From: Stromatinia cepivora
Lineage: Eukaryota > Ascomycota > Leotiomycetes > Helotiales > Sclerotiniaceae
Reading direction: 5' to 3'
NCBI GenBank assembly: GCA_014898415.1
Contig: RCTD01000003.1
Location: 2,790,001 to 2,854,000 of the forward strand
Length of the DNA: 64,000 nt
Position numbers and translations under genes: made by a program. Within the stretch, counting starts at the first letter, position 1; every line of letters starts with the position of its first letter. The notes below the pieces were generated by a model. The model saw only the letters and a program-made list of their open reading frames with translations, did no database searches and had not been told where the DNA came from. Shown piece after piece: positions 1 to 12,434 of the stretch.

Positions 1-345
1 AAGAAAATCTTCTTATTTATAGTATTTGATAAGATTCTATGAAATTCTATAATATTCTATGATTATAAATAAGATCGATTTAAATCGAATCTTATAGAAT
101 CATTTTATATAATGAAATGAAATAGTAACCAATAATATTTAACCTTAGAAATAAGAAAGTTCTATACGCTTCCATCACATTCTATTCCATTATAAATCAT
201 TCTAGTATGATATATGATCGAAATTTCATATAATAATAAAATTTAATAATATTAAATTATATTATTAATATATTACGTGATCATATAACCATCGGTTCGG
301 TTAATATTATTAAGTGATTTAATAAACTTATTAGAAATTCTTATA
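1..345 (-). repeat. LTR-like repeat, left copy
   Basis: This stretch is matched, as reverse complement, by 10718-11064 with few differences (for example the shared segments around 171-210 and 285-345). It lies just downstream, on the minus strand, of a Ty1/copia RNase H remnant, which is where a 3' LTR would sit. The right-hand copy runs from TATAAG to TTCA, readable as a TG...CA LTR whose TG became TA by RIP; the last two bases of this left copy would lie outside the window. The inverted orientation of the two copies means they are not the paired LTRs of one intact element. Alternative: terminal inverted repeats of an 11-kb DNA transposon, considered less likely because the adjacent coding remnant is copia. 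Confidence 0.6.
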
Positions 346-599
346 ATAAATAATCTTGAAGCTTTTTTATTTGAACTTTAAGTTATTGAATTTAGAAAGA
401 AGTTTATCCTTTTTCGAGGATAAGAAAATGAAAAGTGAAGAAATAATTAATCTTGATTATTTTTTATTTCTTAATGGATATAGAATATATATATTAAAGT
501 ATATTGTAAAAAAATATAATGATTTGGGATACCAAATAGGATTCATTTTATTTATATCAAAAGGAAGAATTATAAACTCTAGATTATTATTATTCAAGT

Positions 600-3500
600 T
601 TTATAATCCAGATTATCGTTATTCAAATTTTATGATCCTATTGTTTATATCTTATAAATTAAGGAAAAATCGAAAGTATTCGAATTTTTGTTTTATAAAA
701 TTCTTAGTAAATTTATCAATAATCATATCGATGATCAATAGATAGATTATATAAAAGTTCCTTTTTGAATATTCTTAATATAATCATATATTTTGGATAT
801 CGATATAATATAGTTTTGTAATGATCCATTCATTCTTATTAATCATCAATTTGATTGTTTACTGATTATTGTAAAAGATCGTTACAAATTCTTTTATTAT
901 TAAATCGATCTTTTTTAAGAAATATAAGATTGTTATAGTTTCTTTTAATATATATTCGATTCTGAGAAGTTCTGTTTTGGTAATTGAAGTAGTTATGATA
1001 TCTTGCTTAGATGTTTTCTATATAATTAAATTATCGAAAAGGGATAAAATATATTCTTAAAATAATTAATAAGTATTTGGATTATCTGCAAAAAAAGTAT
1101 CTAAGAAAATAAGAAATTATGATATTTAATTATTGTTATATTGGATTATAAAATACCTTATATTCCATAAATATTATAAACAATAATCAATAGTTTTTAT
1201 ATAATCATTTGATAAATTAATCAAATAATGATTCAATTATAAAGTAATAAATAATATATCCGCTTTTATAATAATTACAATATATAATACTAAACTCATC
1301 TTTTTTTGATACATTTTTATAATATATATAAAAACTTGATCCTGATTTTTCCGAAATACTATTATTGAAAACAATATATTTACTATCCTGTTTATTGCCT
1401 TAAATTTCTTAATAATCTTTTTAATATATATATTATAAATTAACCACAGTTTTTCCTTGAATCGATTATAGAATATATATATATTTAGAAATTATTTAAT
1501 ATTTTCCAGATCTTATAATTTATATACAACTTTGATTCCCTCGATAATCTTTATAATAATTGATTTGTTTTTCTTATAATAAATAATCTGAATATCATTT
1601 ACAAAGAAAAGAATCATAATAATATATTTTGGATTGATATATAAATATAATTCCTTTTTGTATTATATCAATCCTAGTTTTTCGAATATTCGAATGAAAT
1701 CTTTAAACCATATAATTAGAGAATCTTATAGATTATACAAAACTCGATCGATTATAACATTTTTATTTAGGATTTTGTATCAATTAAATAGATAATATGC
1801 AATTAAAATATCAGAAAGATTATACAGAGTATTAACAAAAATATTAATTATATTATATTACTTTATTTCGAAATTATATTTAGCAATAATTATTATTACA
1901 ATTCAGAATGATTGGTTTATTAATATAACAATATAAATAATCTCAATAATACTTTTAGCCTAAAGATCTCTTTATATTATTAAATATAAATAATAATAAA
2001 TAATTAAACCTTGATTATTATATTTATATATAAATATTTATTAAAAGAGAATCGGTTTTGTAAATTCCGATTCAGAATCGATTTCATACCAGGTTTTCCT
2101 AATCTTAAAGTTATTAATTTCAAAATTATAATTCTATTTAAATTAATATTCTATTTGATAATCTTTTAATTAATAATAAAAACATGATAACTTTGAAATT
2201 ATAAATATATGAATTCAAGGAAATGATATTGCCTATAATCCATTGATTATAGATTAGATAGAAGACAATAATGGTTTTGCTTCAATTCTAATAATGATTA
2301 TATTATGAATTATTATAAATTAAAAACATTCCTTTATATTATTTATTCCTTATTGATCAGATCAGAATATAAAATGAAAATTATTTAAACGAAATAATTC
2401 CATTGAGCTTATTCTTTGAAATATAATAATTCCTATATAAGATCCAATATTAGAATCGTTCCCTTAATGATATTACTATATATATAATTGCTTTTATATA
2501 TATATTGATTATTTTGAAATGCAAAAACCAAATGATTCCCAGAAAAAAGATGACTCTGAATAATAATCATATAATTGAAATTCAAATGAATTGATTTAAG
2601 TTTTAGATATTTCAATCTTTATAATACAAGTTCTTTTAAGTATTTGTTTGAGATTATAAATCTACGAATCCTCTATAAATCGATTAGATGAATATATAAA
2701 ATACAACAATCTTTATAATGATTGGATTTCTTTTATAGAATATTCTGATTGATCATTTTAATATATATACTTCTTTTTGAAATATTGAGGTTGATCGATT
2801 AAAACAATCTCTGAATTATTTTCGTATATACCATAAAAAATATCAATAATATAATTAGTAAACTCATACTTCATATTCTTTATATTAATATATTTGATAA
2901 GATCAGGATCTGTATTATTATAAGTATTTCTTTAAACAATATTAATATCTTTACCCACAAAATATAATTACTTCTCAATGAAAAAATCAACTTCTTTAAT
3001 TTCTCCAATAAAAAAATCGATCAATATTTATATATCTTCATCATATACCTTATCCTCATTACCTAAAGAATTAGATGAATTGGATAATCCTAAATTGATT
3101 TCTTTATTTTTATTATTATCCTTTAGATCTATATTTACCCCCGAGACCAGTTCGTTTATAAACAATAAATCTGAAATATATTTAATGGATAAATCAAAGG
3201 CTTTTCGATCCATAAAAATAGATAAATAAATGAAATCTTTATGATTATCTTCGTTTTGAATAATCGTTCTATTCATTTCGATATAATCTTATAGATTAAA
3301 GGCTTTAGCAAATTACTTAAATTCTTCTATAATATAAATATCGATTATTCGATTAATGGAATCTATATGATAAATGAATTCTTTATTGAATATTATATTT
3401 CGAATAATAATAACTTTATCGAGCTTGAATATTTATATATAGTAGATTAATATATTTAGAATATAATCTATTAAATACTTAATATATATTTAAGGATTGG

Positions 3501-4750
3501 TTTTGTATTATTTCTTATTAATTCCAATTTCTTTATTTTTATTCAAAAAATAAACTTGGTATTCATATCTATAAATTCTATTCCAATTAGGATAAAGATT
3601 ATTAAATATTTTTTTTGTAAGTAAGGGATTATTTTTACAAAAGTAATTACATAATTATATATCAAATACTTTATTAAGTGATTTAAAGAATTTGATCTTT
3701 AAAAAACTTATATTATATAAATAAATAATAATTTATATTATTTCTATTTATAATTTATTTAATAAATCTATTATAATCTATATTTTTATTTGTTTTATAA
3801 TTATTTCTTGTTTTGTGTATTTTGATCCTCTATTGAATTTATATATATAAGATAGGGATAATTCGAATTCGATACCTTTTTATTTGATTCATTTTTCAAA
3901 TAATATTGTTCCTATAATTCCAATAATAGATATATCATTATCCTGCTTAATCATTATAATCGTTAAATTATACTTACAATGAATCCAAATTACAAAGCTT
4001 TAAATAATTATAAATACTTTATCATATATTTTGTAATAAATTGAATATAAAAAGATTTTGTTATAATATATTTCTTTAATTAATAAAAATTATAATATAT
4101 TATTATACTCTTTATCGAAATCAAAAAAATCTTATTGGATTTTATAAAAAGGCTGAGATAATTAATGATTATTTGAAATATAAGAAATAACTTGCTTTAT
4201 ATAAATACAAATATAATCAATGCAATTGAAACAAATAATACCTTTTATTTTGATATTTTGTATTACAAATATTAAATATTCAAAAGCTTTTTTCCCTAAA
4301 TATCTAAAGTATTTATACTATATTTCATTTATATCTTTTCTTAGGAAAAATAAATTATAAGAATAATAGAATATTTTATTTATTTTTCTATTTATTATTA
4401 AATATATTATAAAAGAATTATTTATAAGAATAAATAAAAGAATATTCGAATAAATAGAAAATGATTTATATTCTAAAAATATAAAATTTTCAATACAAAT
4501 GTATTAAGCAATTATTATACTATTTATATGATCTCCTTTATAAAGAGTACAATCATATCCTAAGAATTATAAGCTGACTTTCTTTAATCGAATCTCTAAA
4601 ACGATATTGATATAAAAGCCAGAGATGAATACTATATCGTTCAAGATCAGATCATTATTAAGATAACCTTTTCTTTTAATGATCTCTTTGATAATATGAA
4701 TTCTATATTCTAGGATTTGAAAACTGGAAATACTTGTTTCTATAAGATTA
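600..4750 (-). mobile_element. Ty1/copia retrotransposon pol remnant, RIP-degraded
   Basis: On the minus strand, domain remnants occur in copia order. At about 4560-4690 there is a protease-like stretch with LNDIVFISGFYINIV, comparable to the usual 'VLYVPG..VNLVS' segment. At about 4190-4330 there is a gag-pre-integrase-like GIICFN motif. At about 3240-3480 the integrase end reads KLDKVIIIRNIIFN, like 'DKVI.TRDVIF'. At about 690-1020 an RNase H reads KQDIITTSITKTELL followed by NNQ.TIKLM and TKLYYIDIQ. Stops interrupt every frame and many are TAA/TAG where CAA/CAG is expected. No intact ORF remains. The 5' part (gag) beyond 4750 could not be recognised with confidence. Confidence 0.72.
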
Positions 4751-6770
4751 TTGAGATCGAATAATTGATATCAATAATTATCCAATAAAGAATATCATTT
4801 ATAATATATATAATACCACAATTATCAAATAAAGTATTATTAAATAAATAGTATATTCTTATTATTATAGAGTATACCCCTAATTGATTATATCGAATAT
4901 CCAAAATAATAATATTGATTAAAGATTTTAAAGAATTAATAAAACTTTTTATTTATTTCCTTTTAATCCAATTAAAATAAAATTACTTTTATAAATATAA
5001 TCTTACTCAATCCTTAATTACTTATAATTCATTTTTATTGAATATCCTTTTAAATAATAAATTGATTTTTTTAATAAATATTAATTTTATAACTTTGTAA
5101 TTATAAATAATATAATTATAATCAATTCTATTATTCTATTTAGATTCGATTTTACAAAAACATTTCTAGATTTTTTTAATCCCCTAATTACTTTTAGAAT
5201 TAATATTCTTTTTATTCTTTTTAAACTTTTTATTATTTTGAGAAAAAATAAATATAGAATATACTTCTCCTTTAGCTTTTAAAGAAATAGAATTCTAGAA
5301 GATTAATTCTTCAAAAACATTTCCGAATTATTTGAATAAAAGATTAAATAATCCGAATTAATTATTCATTTCGATCTATATAATCATAATATTTATTTAA
5401 ATTGAAAATATCTTAATATCAATAATTTATAGAAAAATATTAATAATGATTTTATTCTATACCTTAATAATCTTATATACAAAAGTTTTGATATAAACTA
5501 TAATCCAATCCTTATATCATTTGATAGAATTGATTTTATTAAACAAAGCTTATATTAAAATAAATCGATATTCTTATAATATTACAAGTTTAATAATAAT
5601 TATTATAGATACAAACTTTCTTTTAAATATATTAATAATTATCTTAAATAAAAGAATTATAATATTCTAATTAAGAATAGATAATTTTATAAAATATACT
5701 TGATTAATTGATGATTTAATTTATTTATAAATATTATAAAAAGCTTTATAATTCTATATATATTTTTATTATCGATGTTAATATTTTAATTAAAGAAAAA
5801 CAAATTCGAAAGAGATTTTTTAGAAAATAATTAGGAATAAAATAATGGATTTGTTAAAAATGAATCCCAATATATTATTATTAGAATCTTTCATTTTTGT
5901 ATCTCTATTAATATTTTCTTTGAATTGAATTGTTATAAGATATTCCAAGAATTCCTTTTGATATTGAATTTGTTTTTTTTGATCATATTTAACTTGAAAA
6001 TCGATAATAGAAAATAAAACAGATGGTTTGATTGAAAATCAATTGATTTAAATATGAATAGATTTATTCATTAGATTAAAATTTGGAATAGATATAATTG
6101 ATATAGAAACAAATAGATTGTTCTTTGAATTGATTAAATCCCAGATTCTTTGAATTTGATATTTATTTTTCAAATATAGATATTATTCCGGTTATTGAAT
6201 ATGAATTATAAAAAGAAGATCGTTTTGATCTTTTGTTATATTAAATAAAGATAATTGAATTGATATAAATATTGAATTATAAATAAGATAGAAATGATAT
6301 TTTAAAAATGATCTTTTGGGTATTTAGTAATTATTGAATAAGAGATTGCATAGATTAAATATTACCGGGTTTATAATTATTATGGGATAGTATAATTATA
6401 GAATACTTTTAGAGATCAGGGAATAAATGGTATATATAATTGGTAAAGTAAAAGAATTGAATGATTTGTTTTTGATTATATAAATCAAAAACTATATATA
6501 TAGAACAAATGAATGATTATTTAATTGATATATACCTTAATTAGATTAAATCTTTGTTTATTAGTATATTAAGATCACCTTATCAATCAATAGATTGGTA
6601 AGGATTAGAAGATCCTTCATTCCGATTGGAAAGTATACGCTTTGATCCTTCGTAAAATACAGGGGATCACAGGGCTTTCCGTGACAAAATACTTTATTAT
6701 GGTTTTAAGAGAATAACGATTTTATAAAGAGTAAGAAATATCTAAAGCATCGATATAATTCAATTGGAAA
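4750..6770. other. AT-rich degraded DNA, no recognisable gene
   Basis: Extremely AT-rich sequence with no open frame of note on either strand. It probably contains the gag and 5' part of the minus-strand copia remnant, but no motif could be matched. A small patch of less AT-rich sequence at about 6590-6700 marks the approach to the chromovirus remnant and may be a junction between elements. Confidence 0.4.
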
Positions 6771-8160
6771 TACTATATTTTGGAGAGTCGACACCGATGA
6801 TTTGTTTATTTATAATAAATATACCTTTATATTATCAAATAAAGTTATAAAGGCCGAAATCTTGAAAGTCTATTATAATAACTTTATAAAAGATTATTGA
6901 GATATCAAAAAAATCTGGGAGATCCTGAAAAACAAGTATTTCTGGTTTAATATAATGAAAGATATAAAAAGGTATATATGAATATATACTATCTATTAGT
7001 GAATAATTGTAAAGTATTATTAACTTTATAACGAATTACAAATCCTATTATTCTTTTTTGATCCTTAGAAAGAAATAACAATGGATTTTATTATAGATCT
7101 ACTTTTTTCAAAAATAGATAAATATATATATAATATTATCTTTATTGTTATTAATAGATATACAAAGTTTATCTGATATATTCCAATTAATAAAATAATA
7201 ATCTCATCTAAATTAATAAAGGTTTTATTTCAATATATTTTTAAGGATTTCGATATATTAAAAGGAATAATTTCAGATTAAGGATTATAATTCGCAAACA
7301 AATTTTGGAGAAGTTTGCTTTTCTATTTAAAAATATATTATAAATTATTAATAATATTTTATTTATAAATTAATGATCAAATAAAATAATAAAATCAAAA
7401 TTTAATTTATTATATTATTTATTATATCAATTAAAAACAAAATAATTGGGCATTACTATTATCCCTAACAGAATTCATTTACAATGTAATATAATATAAT
7501 ACAATTAACAAAATACTTTTTAAAATAATATATAAATATTTACTTATATTTAATTTTATTGATGAGGATGTTGATATTAAAGGAAAGGTATTTATTGTAT
7601 AAGAATATATCGAATCGTTAAATCAGGAAAGAATAAAGCTGACAGAAATTTGGAATAATTTAATGAAGAAAAAATCAAAGAATAATAAGAAAGATTTATT
7701 TCAATGATTCTATATCGATGATAAGGTTATATTTAATATCAAGAATATTAAATAATTATAATCCAAAAAGAAATTTTCCGATTGTTTTATAGACTTTTTT
7801 ATTATCATTAATATCAGGAATAATAGATAAGTATATGAATTAGTATTTCCAGTATCATATAAAATATATAATATCTTTTATATTTTATTATTCGAATTAT
7901 AATTTGAATATAAAAGTATTATTACCCCCCCGCCTCCTGAAGAAATTGAAGGATATATAGAATATGAAATCGAAAAAATATTAGTTTATAGGAAGAAAGG
8001 ATAAAGAATGTAATATTTGATATAATAGAAAAACTATTAACTAATGAAAAATACATAAAAAGTTTTACAAAATTTAATATATATTAAAAGATATTTGAAG
8101 AATTACAAAAAAGAAAATATATTATTATTACAATAATAATAAAGAATAAAGAAATAATAT
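6770..8160 (+). mobile_element. Ty3/gypsy chromovirus remnant (integrase plus chromodomain)
   Basis: The plus strand shows the C-terminal half of a gypsy polyprotein. From 6780 a degenerate H2C2 zinc-binding integrase region reads AEILKVYYNNF then EILKNKYFWFNIMKDIKRY. It is followed by the integrase core with VINRYTKFI and IISD.GL.FANKFWRS (usual form 'SDRG.QF.S.FW'). At about 7915-8140 a chromodomain reads PPEEIEGYIEYEIEKIL, with the following YLI..KNY....NT stretch matching the rest of the fold. Numerous in-frame stops show it is dead. Reverse transcriptase and gag are not visible upstream on this strand, so this is a truncated copy. The identification of integrase followed by chromodomain is firm; the boundaries are approximate. 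Confidence 0.85.
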
Positions 8161-8566
8161 TATTAAAATATATTACAAAGATAAAAAAGATTCGTATTTG
8201 TATTAGAAAATTAGAATACTTATATTTAAAAACCTTTATATAATTGGCCTACCCTAATAAATTATTATAAATATATCACCTTTATTTTATCACTAAATAT
8301 TCATACTTTCTTTACTCTTTTATCTCTTTCTTTAATAATCTATTTTCATTTATATTATCCGAATCCTTATTAATATCCAATTTCATCGATTAATAAAACA
8401 TTCATTGAATATATTTTTCAATAATAAAATTCCGATAGAAAATTTATAGAATTGTTATAGAAATGGATATAGAGAAAAATTTATTTACACTTTGTAATTA
8501 AGATTCGAAAGATTTGTTAATATTTAATTATCGATTAATTAAATTCAATTCATTATATTTGTTATA

Positions 8567-9190
8567 TCAATCTAAAAATTCTTTTATTAATTGATTATAT
8601 TCATCTAGAACAATACTTATATCATTACTATTGGAATTCTCCAAAAAATCAAGATCCTTAATTTGAGCTATTGATTTCTTTATTGTAGATATTATTGATT
8701 TCATTGAGATTATTGATATTTTTCGATAAATATTTGATAATATTATATTAATCTCAGAAATTGGATTTAATTTATCAAAATTTATTGGAAATAGGAATGG
8801 TATATTAGTTATTAGAGTCTTTTCCTTTTTAAACTTTTTAAGGTTCAATAATTTAATATCAGATTGTTATAAATCTTTATTATCATTATCAAAAAGTTCA
8901 ATTGATTTCGATACTTTTCTTTTGATAGGAATTGATTTGGGAGTTTTCCCGATAGATTTTGTTTTGATTATTCGAGGTATAATGATTTATAATTTCTTCA
9001 CTATCGCTTTGTCAATATTTCTGATACTTTTGGCCTTACCTTTGGCTATCTTTCGATATACCGATTTCGTTAATAAAATATGAGTGGATTTCGACGATTT
9101 GGATCGAAATAGAGGAGCTTTAGAGATTTCTTTTTCATTCTTTTTATTAATAGTGTCCTTCAGTTTATCTTCATTTGTTGATTTATCCAT
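8567..9190 (-). pseudogene. Two degraded open stretches of unknown origin
   Basis: Two minus-strand open stretches (8987-9190, 67 codons; 8567-8848, 93 codons) are unusually long for this AT-rich block. They are rich in Lys, Ser and Ile; the upstream one includes KSVYRKIAKGKAKSIRNIDK. They do not match the chromovirus ending at 8160, which is on the other strand, and I do not recognise a family. They may be a gag-like or basic protein of a separate element, or chance openness in AT-rich sequence. Confidence 0.2.
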
Positions 9191-10717
9191 TGATTATTGA
9201 TATAATTATATAATTGTTAGTAAGAAAAATAATGAATTATATTCAGTATATTGATAGAATATCGTTATAAATCTATATATATCTTTATTAATTTTATCAA
9301 TTTCTTTATCCATATATTTAGTGTTAATATGATTTCCTTTGTATTATAGGATAATTATATCAAATTATGTTTTTTTTATTTACAAAAGAAGATCTTTACT
9401 TTCTATATAAATTTAATTTATTGATCCTTCAATTTCTTTAACAATATAACCTTTTCAAACGAATTCATTTCGATTGTTTATTATTTATAACAAAGCTATA
9501 ATAAGCGATTTATTGTAAAATTAATATTTTCTAATAATATTATATAGAGTTTCTTCTTTTGGGTATATTCCGTATACACCAAATCGGATTCTTTTGGAAA
9601 AGAGTATTCCTTGTTTATTATTTTTCCTTTAAATAAAGATTTCGTATTATTATAATAAATAATATATTTAGTATAGCGAAGGTATATTGGATATATAAAT
9701 TATAAAGGCATACGAATCGAATGTATTATCAATTCAGGAAAATATTGAGATATAATAAAGAGAATAATAAAAGTTTTAAAGATATAATACTACAATTGCA
9801 ATGCAAAAGTACAAAGTTTCGAAAATAGGATTCCAATAGGTTTATATAATCTTCAAAAAGTAAACTACATATGTTTTTATTATTATTATTATTATTGTTT
9901 ATCTCTTTATTTATTACACAAAATCATCATACATTATAACCGTTTTATTAATCAACAGCTCCTTACAATTACAAACAGATCAGCAATTCATCGGCTTCTT
10001 AAGAACAAAGCCCCAAAAGGAAAGTTTTTTTACAATTATTAAAAGGATATTACTAATAAAACTAGGAATCTCTACAAGGAAATGGTTTTATTATTAGAAA
10101 CAAATATACAATCAACGATCTGTCATCAATTGATTAGAAAACTCTATAAAATCTTTGCATTTATTAAACTCTAATATATAATCAACGATTTGTTATTATT
10201 CCGATATCGCTCTTTATTGGATTTAAAAGAAAAAGGTTCTCCTAGTTAGAAAAGAATAATGAAAAGTTTTATAGCTGTTTTAGGACTAATTGATTCTTTG
10301 CCATTTGTGACTCTGAGAATTTATAGGTTTTAGTATATATATATTTCGATACAAATTATGATTAATATAGAAATACGATCTTAATCGATTAAATCGGTTT
10401 CTTAAATAAAAAGATCCCTAATTATTATATAAATCGTCACTTCCCGAAAGAGAAAAAGAACTATTAAAGGGCTTTGAGTAATTAAATTGTTTGATCAAAG
10501 TTTTCTTTTTTTGATTTTGGGATCTTTGAGTTTGCTTAAATAAAGATCTTTGATTTTCGATTGAAAGAATAAAAAGAATCCTAAATATTGTTATTAATCT
10601 GAATATCTATATAAACATCATTTAAGGTTCAAAAAAAAGTTATACTGTTATAAAACTCATTGTCATTATAATTTTCAATTATCGATTCTTTTCTTTTAAA
10701 TTCATAACTATTGCATA
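9190..10717. other. AT-rich block, nothing recognised
   Basis: RIP-like AT-rich sequence containing a short TTATTATTATTATTATT microsatellite near 9880. No coding motif was found on either strand. The sequence directly before the right LTR copy does not resemble the sequence internal to the left copy, so the two LTRs do not bound equivalent element ends. Confidence 0.4.
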
Positions 10718-11064
10718 TATAAGAATTTCTAATAAGTTTATTAAATCACTTAATAATATTAACCGAACCGATGGTTGTATGATCACGTGATATATTAATA
10801 ATATAATTTAATATTATTAAATTTTATTATTATACAAAATCTCGATCATATATCATATTAGAATGATTTATAATGGAATAGAATGTGATGGAAGCATGTA
10901 GAACTTTCTTATTTCTAAGGTTAAATATTACTGGTTATTATTTCATTTCATTATATAAAATGATTCTATAAGATTCGATTTAAATCGATCTTATTTATAA
11001 TCATAGAATATTATAGAATTTCATAGAATCTTATCAAATATTATAAATAAGAAGATTTTCTTCA
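10718..11064 (+). repeat. LTR-like repeat, right copy (inverted relative to 1-345)
   Basis: Near-identical to the reverse complement of 1-345 and 347 bp long, running from TATAAG to TTCA. It contains the palindrome ATCACGTGAT near 10782. No direct 5-bp duplication is visible around it (GCATA on the left, AAGAA on the right). It is therefore either a solo LTR whose flanks have mutated or one end of a second copia copy in opposite orientation. Confidence 0.55.
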
Positions 11065-12100
11065 AAGAATTCTTCTGAAAAACAAGCAAAATAAATTCAA
11101 TATTCAATACACTTATATTTTGACTTCAACCATTATATATTCGATTACCCTTTTAAGCTATATAACTAAGTCTTCCACTATAATAATAGTGAATAGTATT
11201 ATTATTATATTATTCATTATTATTAACCTATCAACCTCCTCCAAGAGCATAAAGATCTTATAATTATAATAATGATTCGAAAAGAACAATTAAATTATTA
11301 AAAATATTAATTTCATATATTAGAATCTTCTTTTTATCAGTTTTCTTTCTTTCAATAATAATATTATCCAAATCTGTATTTATATTTTCTTCGAAAAATT
11401 GTTGAAATAATTAAAGAGAAAGAAATAATTCCTCAGAATAGATTTTCGAAGATTCAGAACATACAGAAAAAGGAATTCATTGTATTATAAAAATGATGAT
11501 ACACTTCTAAAAGAGTTTATATCTTTATCGATTAAATCGGAATAGATTTTCTTTTTTTGAATATAATATTCATAAAAGTTCATTTAAGAAGGTATTATTA
11601 AAATGAAGTATTATTTGGAAGATTATTAGATAACCAGATATTTGTAAATAAATTGTAGATAATATAACGTATAAAAACCATAATAAAATTGAATAAATAA
11701 AATCAATTATATTCCTTAGAATCTATAATTGAAGAATTATAATTCATAAAGAGCAACTAAATATATATACAAATATTTATTCGTAAACTATAGAACTATA
11801 TATATACATTATTAGGGTCATCATTTTACTATACTAAATTGTATGAATTGTAATGTATATACACAAACGATCAGCTCTATGGGAGATAAGAGGTATCACG
11901 TGATTAGCCTCCTGTGGTTCACGATTCGTGACAAAATTTATCCTTCCGGGTCTGGATTTAGAATCAAAGAAACAACAATTGAATTATAATCATTCGGAAT
12001 TTCATAAAAGTAAAAAGTGCAAAATGTAGATAAGTAATATATCTATCTATAATACAATTTTCAATTATTAATTATAATATGATATAATTGAACGAGGTCA
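11065..12100. other. AT-rich flank, nothing recognised
   Basis: Continuation of the AT-rich block to its edge near 12.1 kb. No ORF or transposon motif could be supported. CACGTGATT at about 11897 resembles E-box-containing sites that also occur beside other block edges in this window. Confidence 0.35.
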
Positions 12101-12104
12101 ATAT

Positions 12105-12434
12105 ATGTTCAAAAAAAACGCGAAAAGCGGGTTCAAAACATGCAATTTAGAAAACGGCCGACTAGACTCTCCTAGCGGAGATATTAAAAATCACATGACC
12201 GATACCTCGAGAGTTAGGCACCCACTAGACTACGAAAAACCGGCAGAATGTCAGAAAGGAATTGTAACCGTTTTCGGTTTCCGGGCTTTCGCATTAGCTA
12301 GAAATCAAGTTCCGTTACTCTCCGGGGAGCGAGTCAGCATCGATCTACAGTTGGCTTTTTTTTACCCACAATTAGGTATCCTTTGTATCGAGTTGAGGAA
12401 ACGAGATTTGGTAAACAGGCATTTGTATCTATAG
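12105..12434 (+). CDS. Short ORF at block edge, doubtful
   Basis: A 109-codon ATG-to-stop frame directly at the transition to normal base composition. The product has no recognised domain. Its C-terminal part (YPQLGI.CIELRKRDL..RHLY) is echoed twice more, out of frame or broken by stops, in 12429-12530, which suggests a decayed repetitive coding or non-coding sequence rather than a functional gene. No convincing promoter or intron was seen. Confidence 0.15.
   Translation: MFKKNAKSGFKTCNLENGRLDSPSGDIKNHMTDTSRVRHPLDYEKPAECQKGIVTVFGFRAFALARNQVPLLSGERVSIDLQLAFFYPQLGILCIELRKRDLVNRHLYL

Noticed and set aside
1..11064. Single 11-kb DNA transposon with ~346-bp terminal inverted repeats
   Set aside because: The interior contains a copia pol on one strand and a chromovirus integrase on the other, and the left arm sits where the copia 3' LTR should be; no DNA transposase motif was seen.
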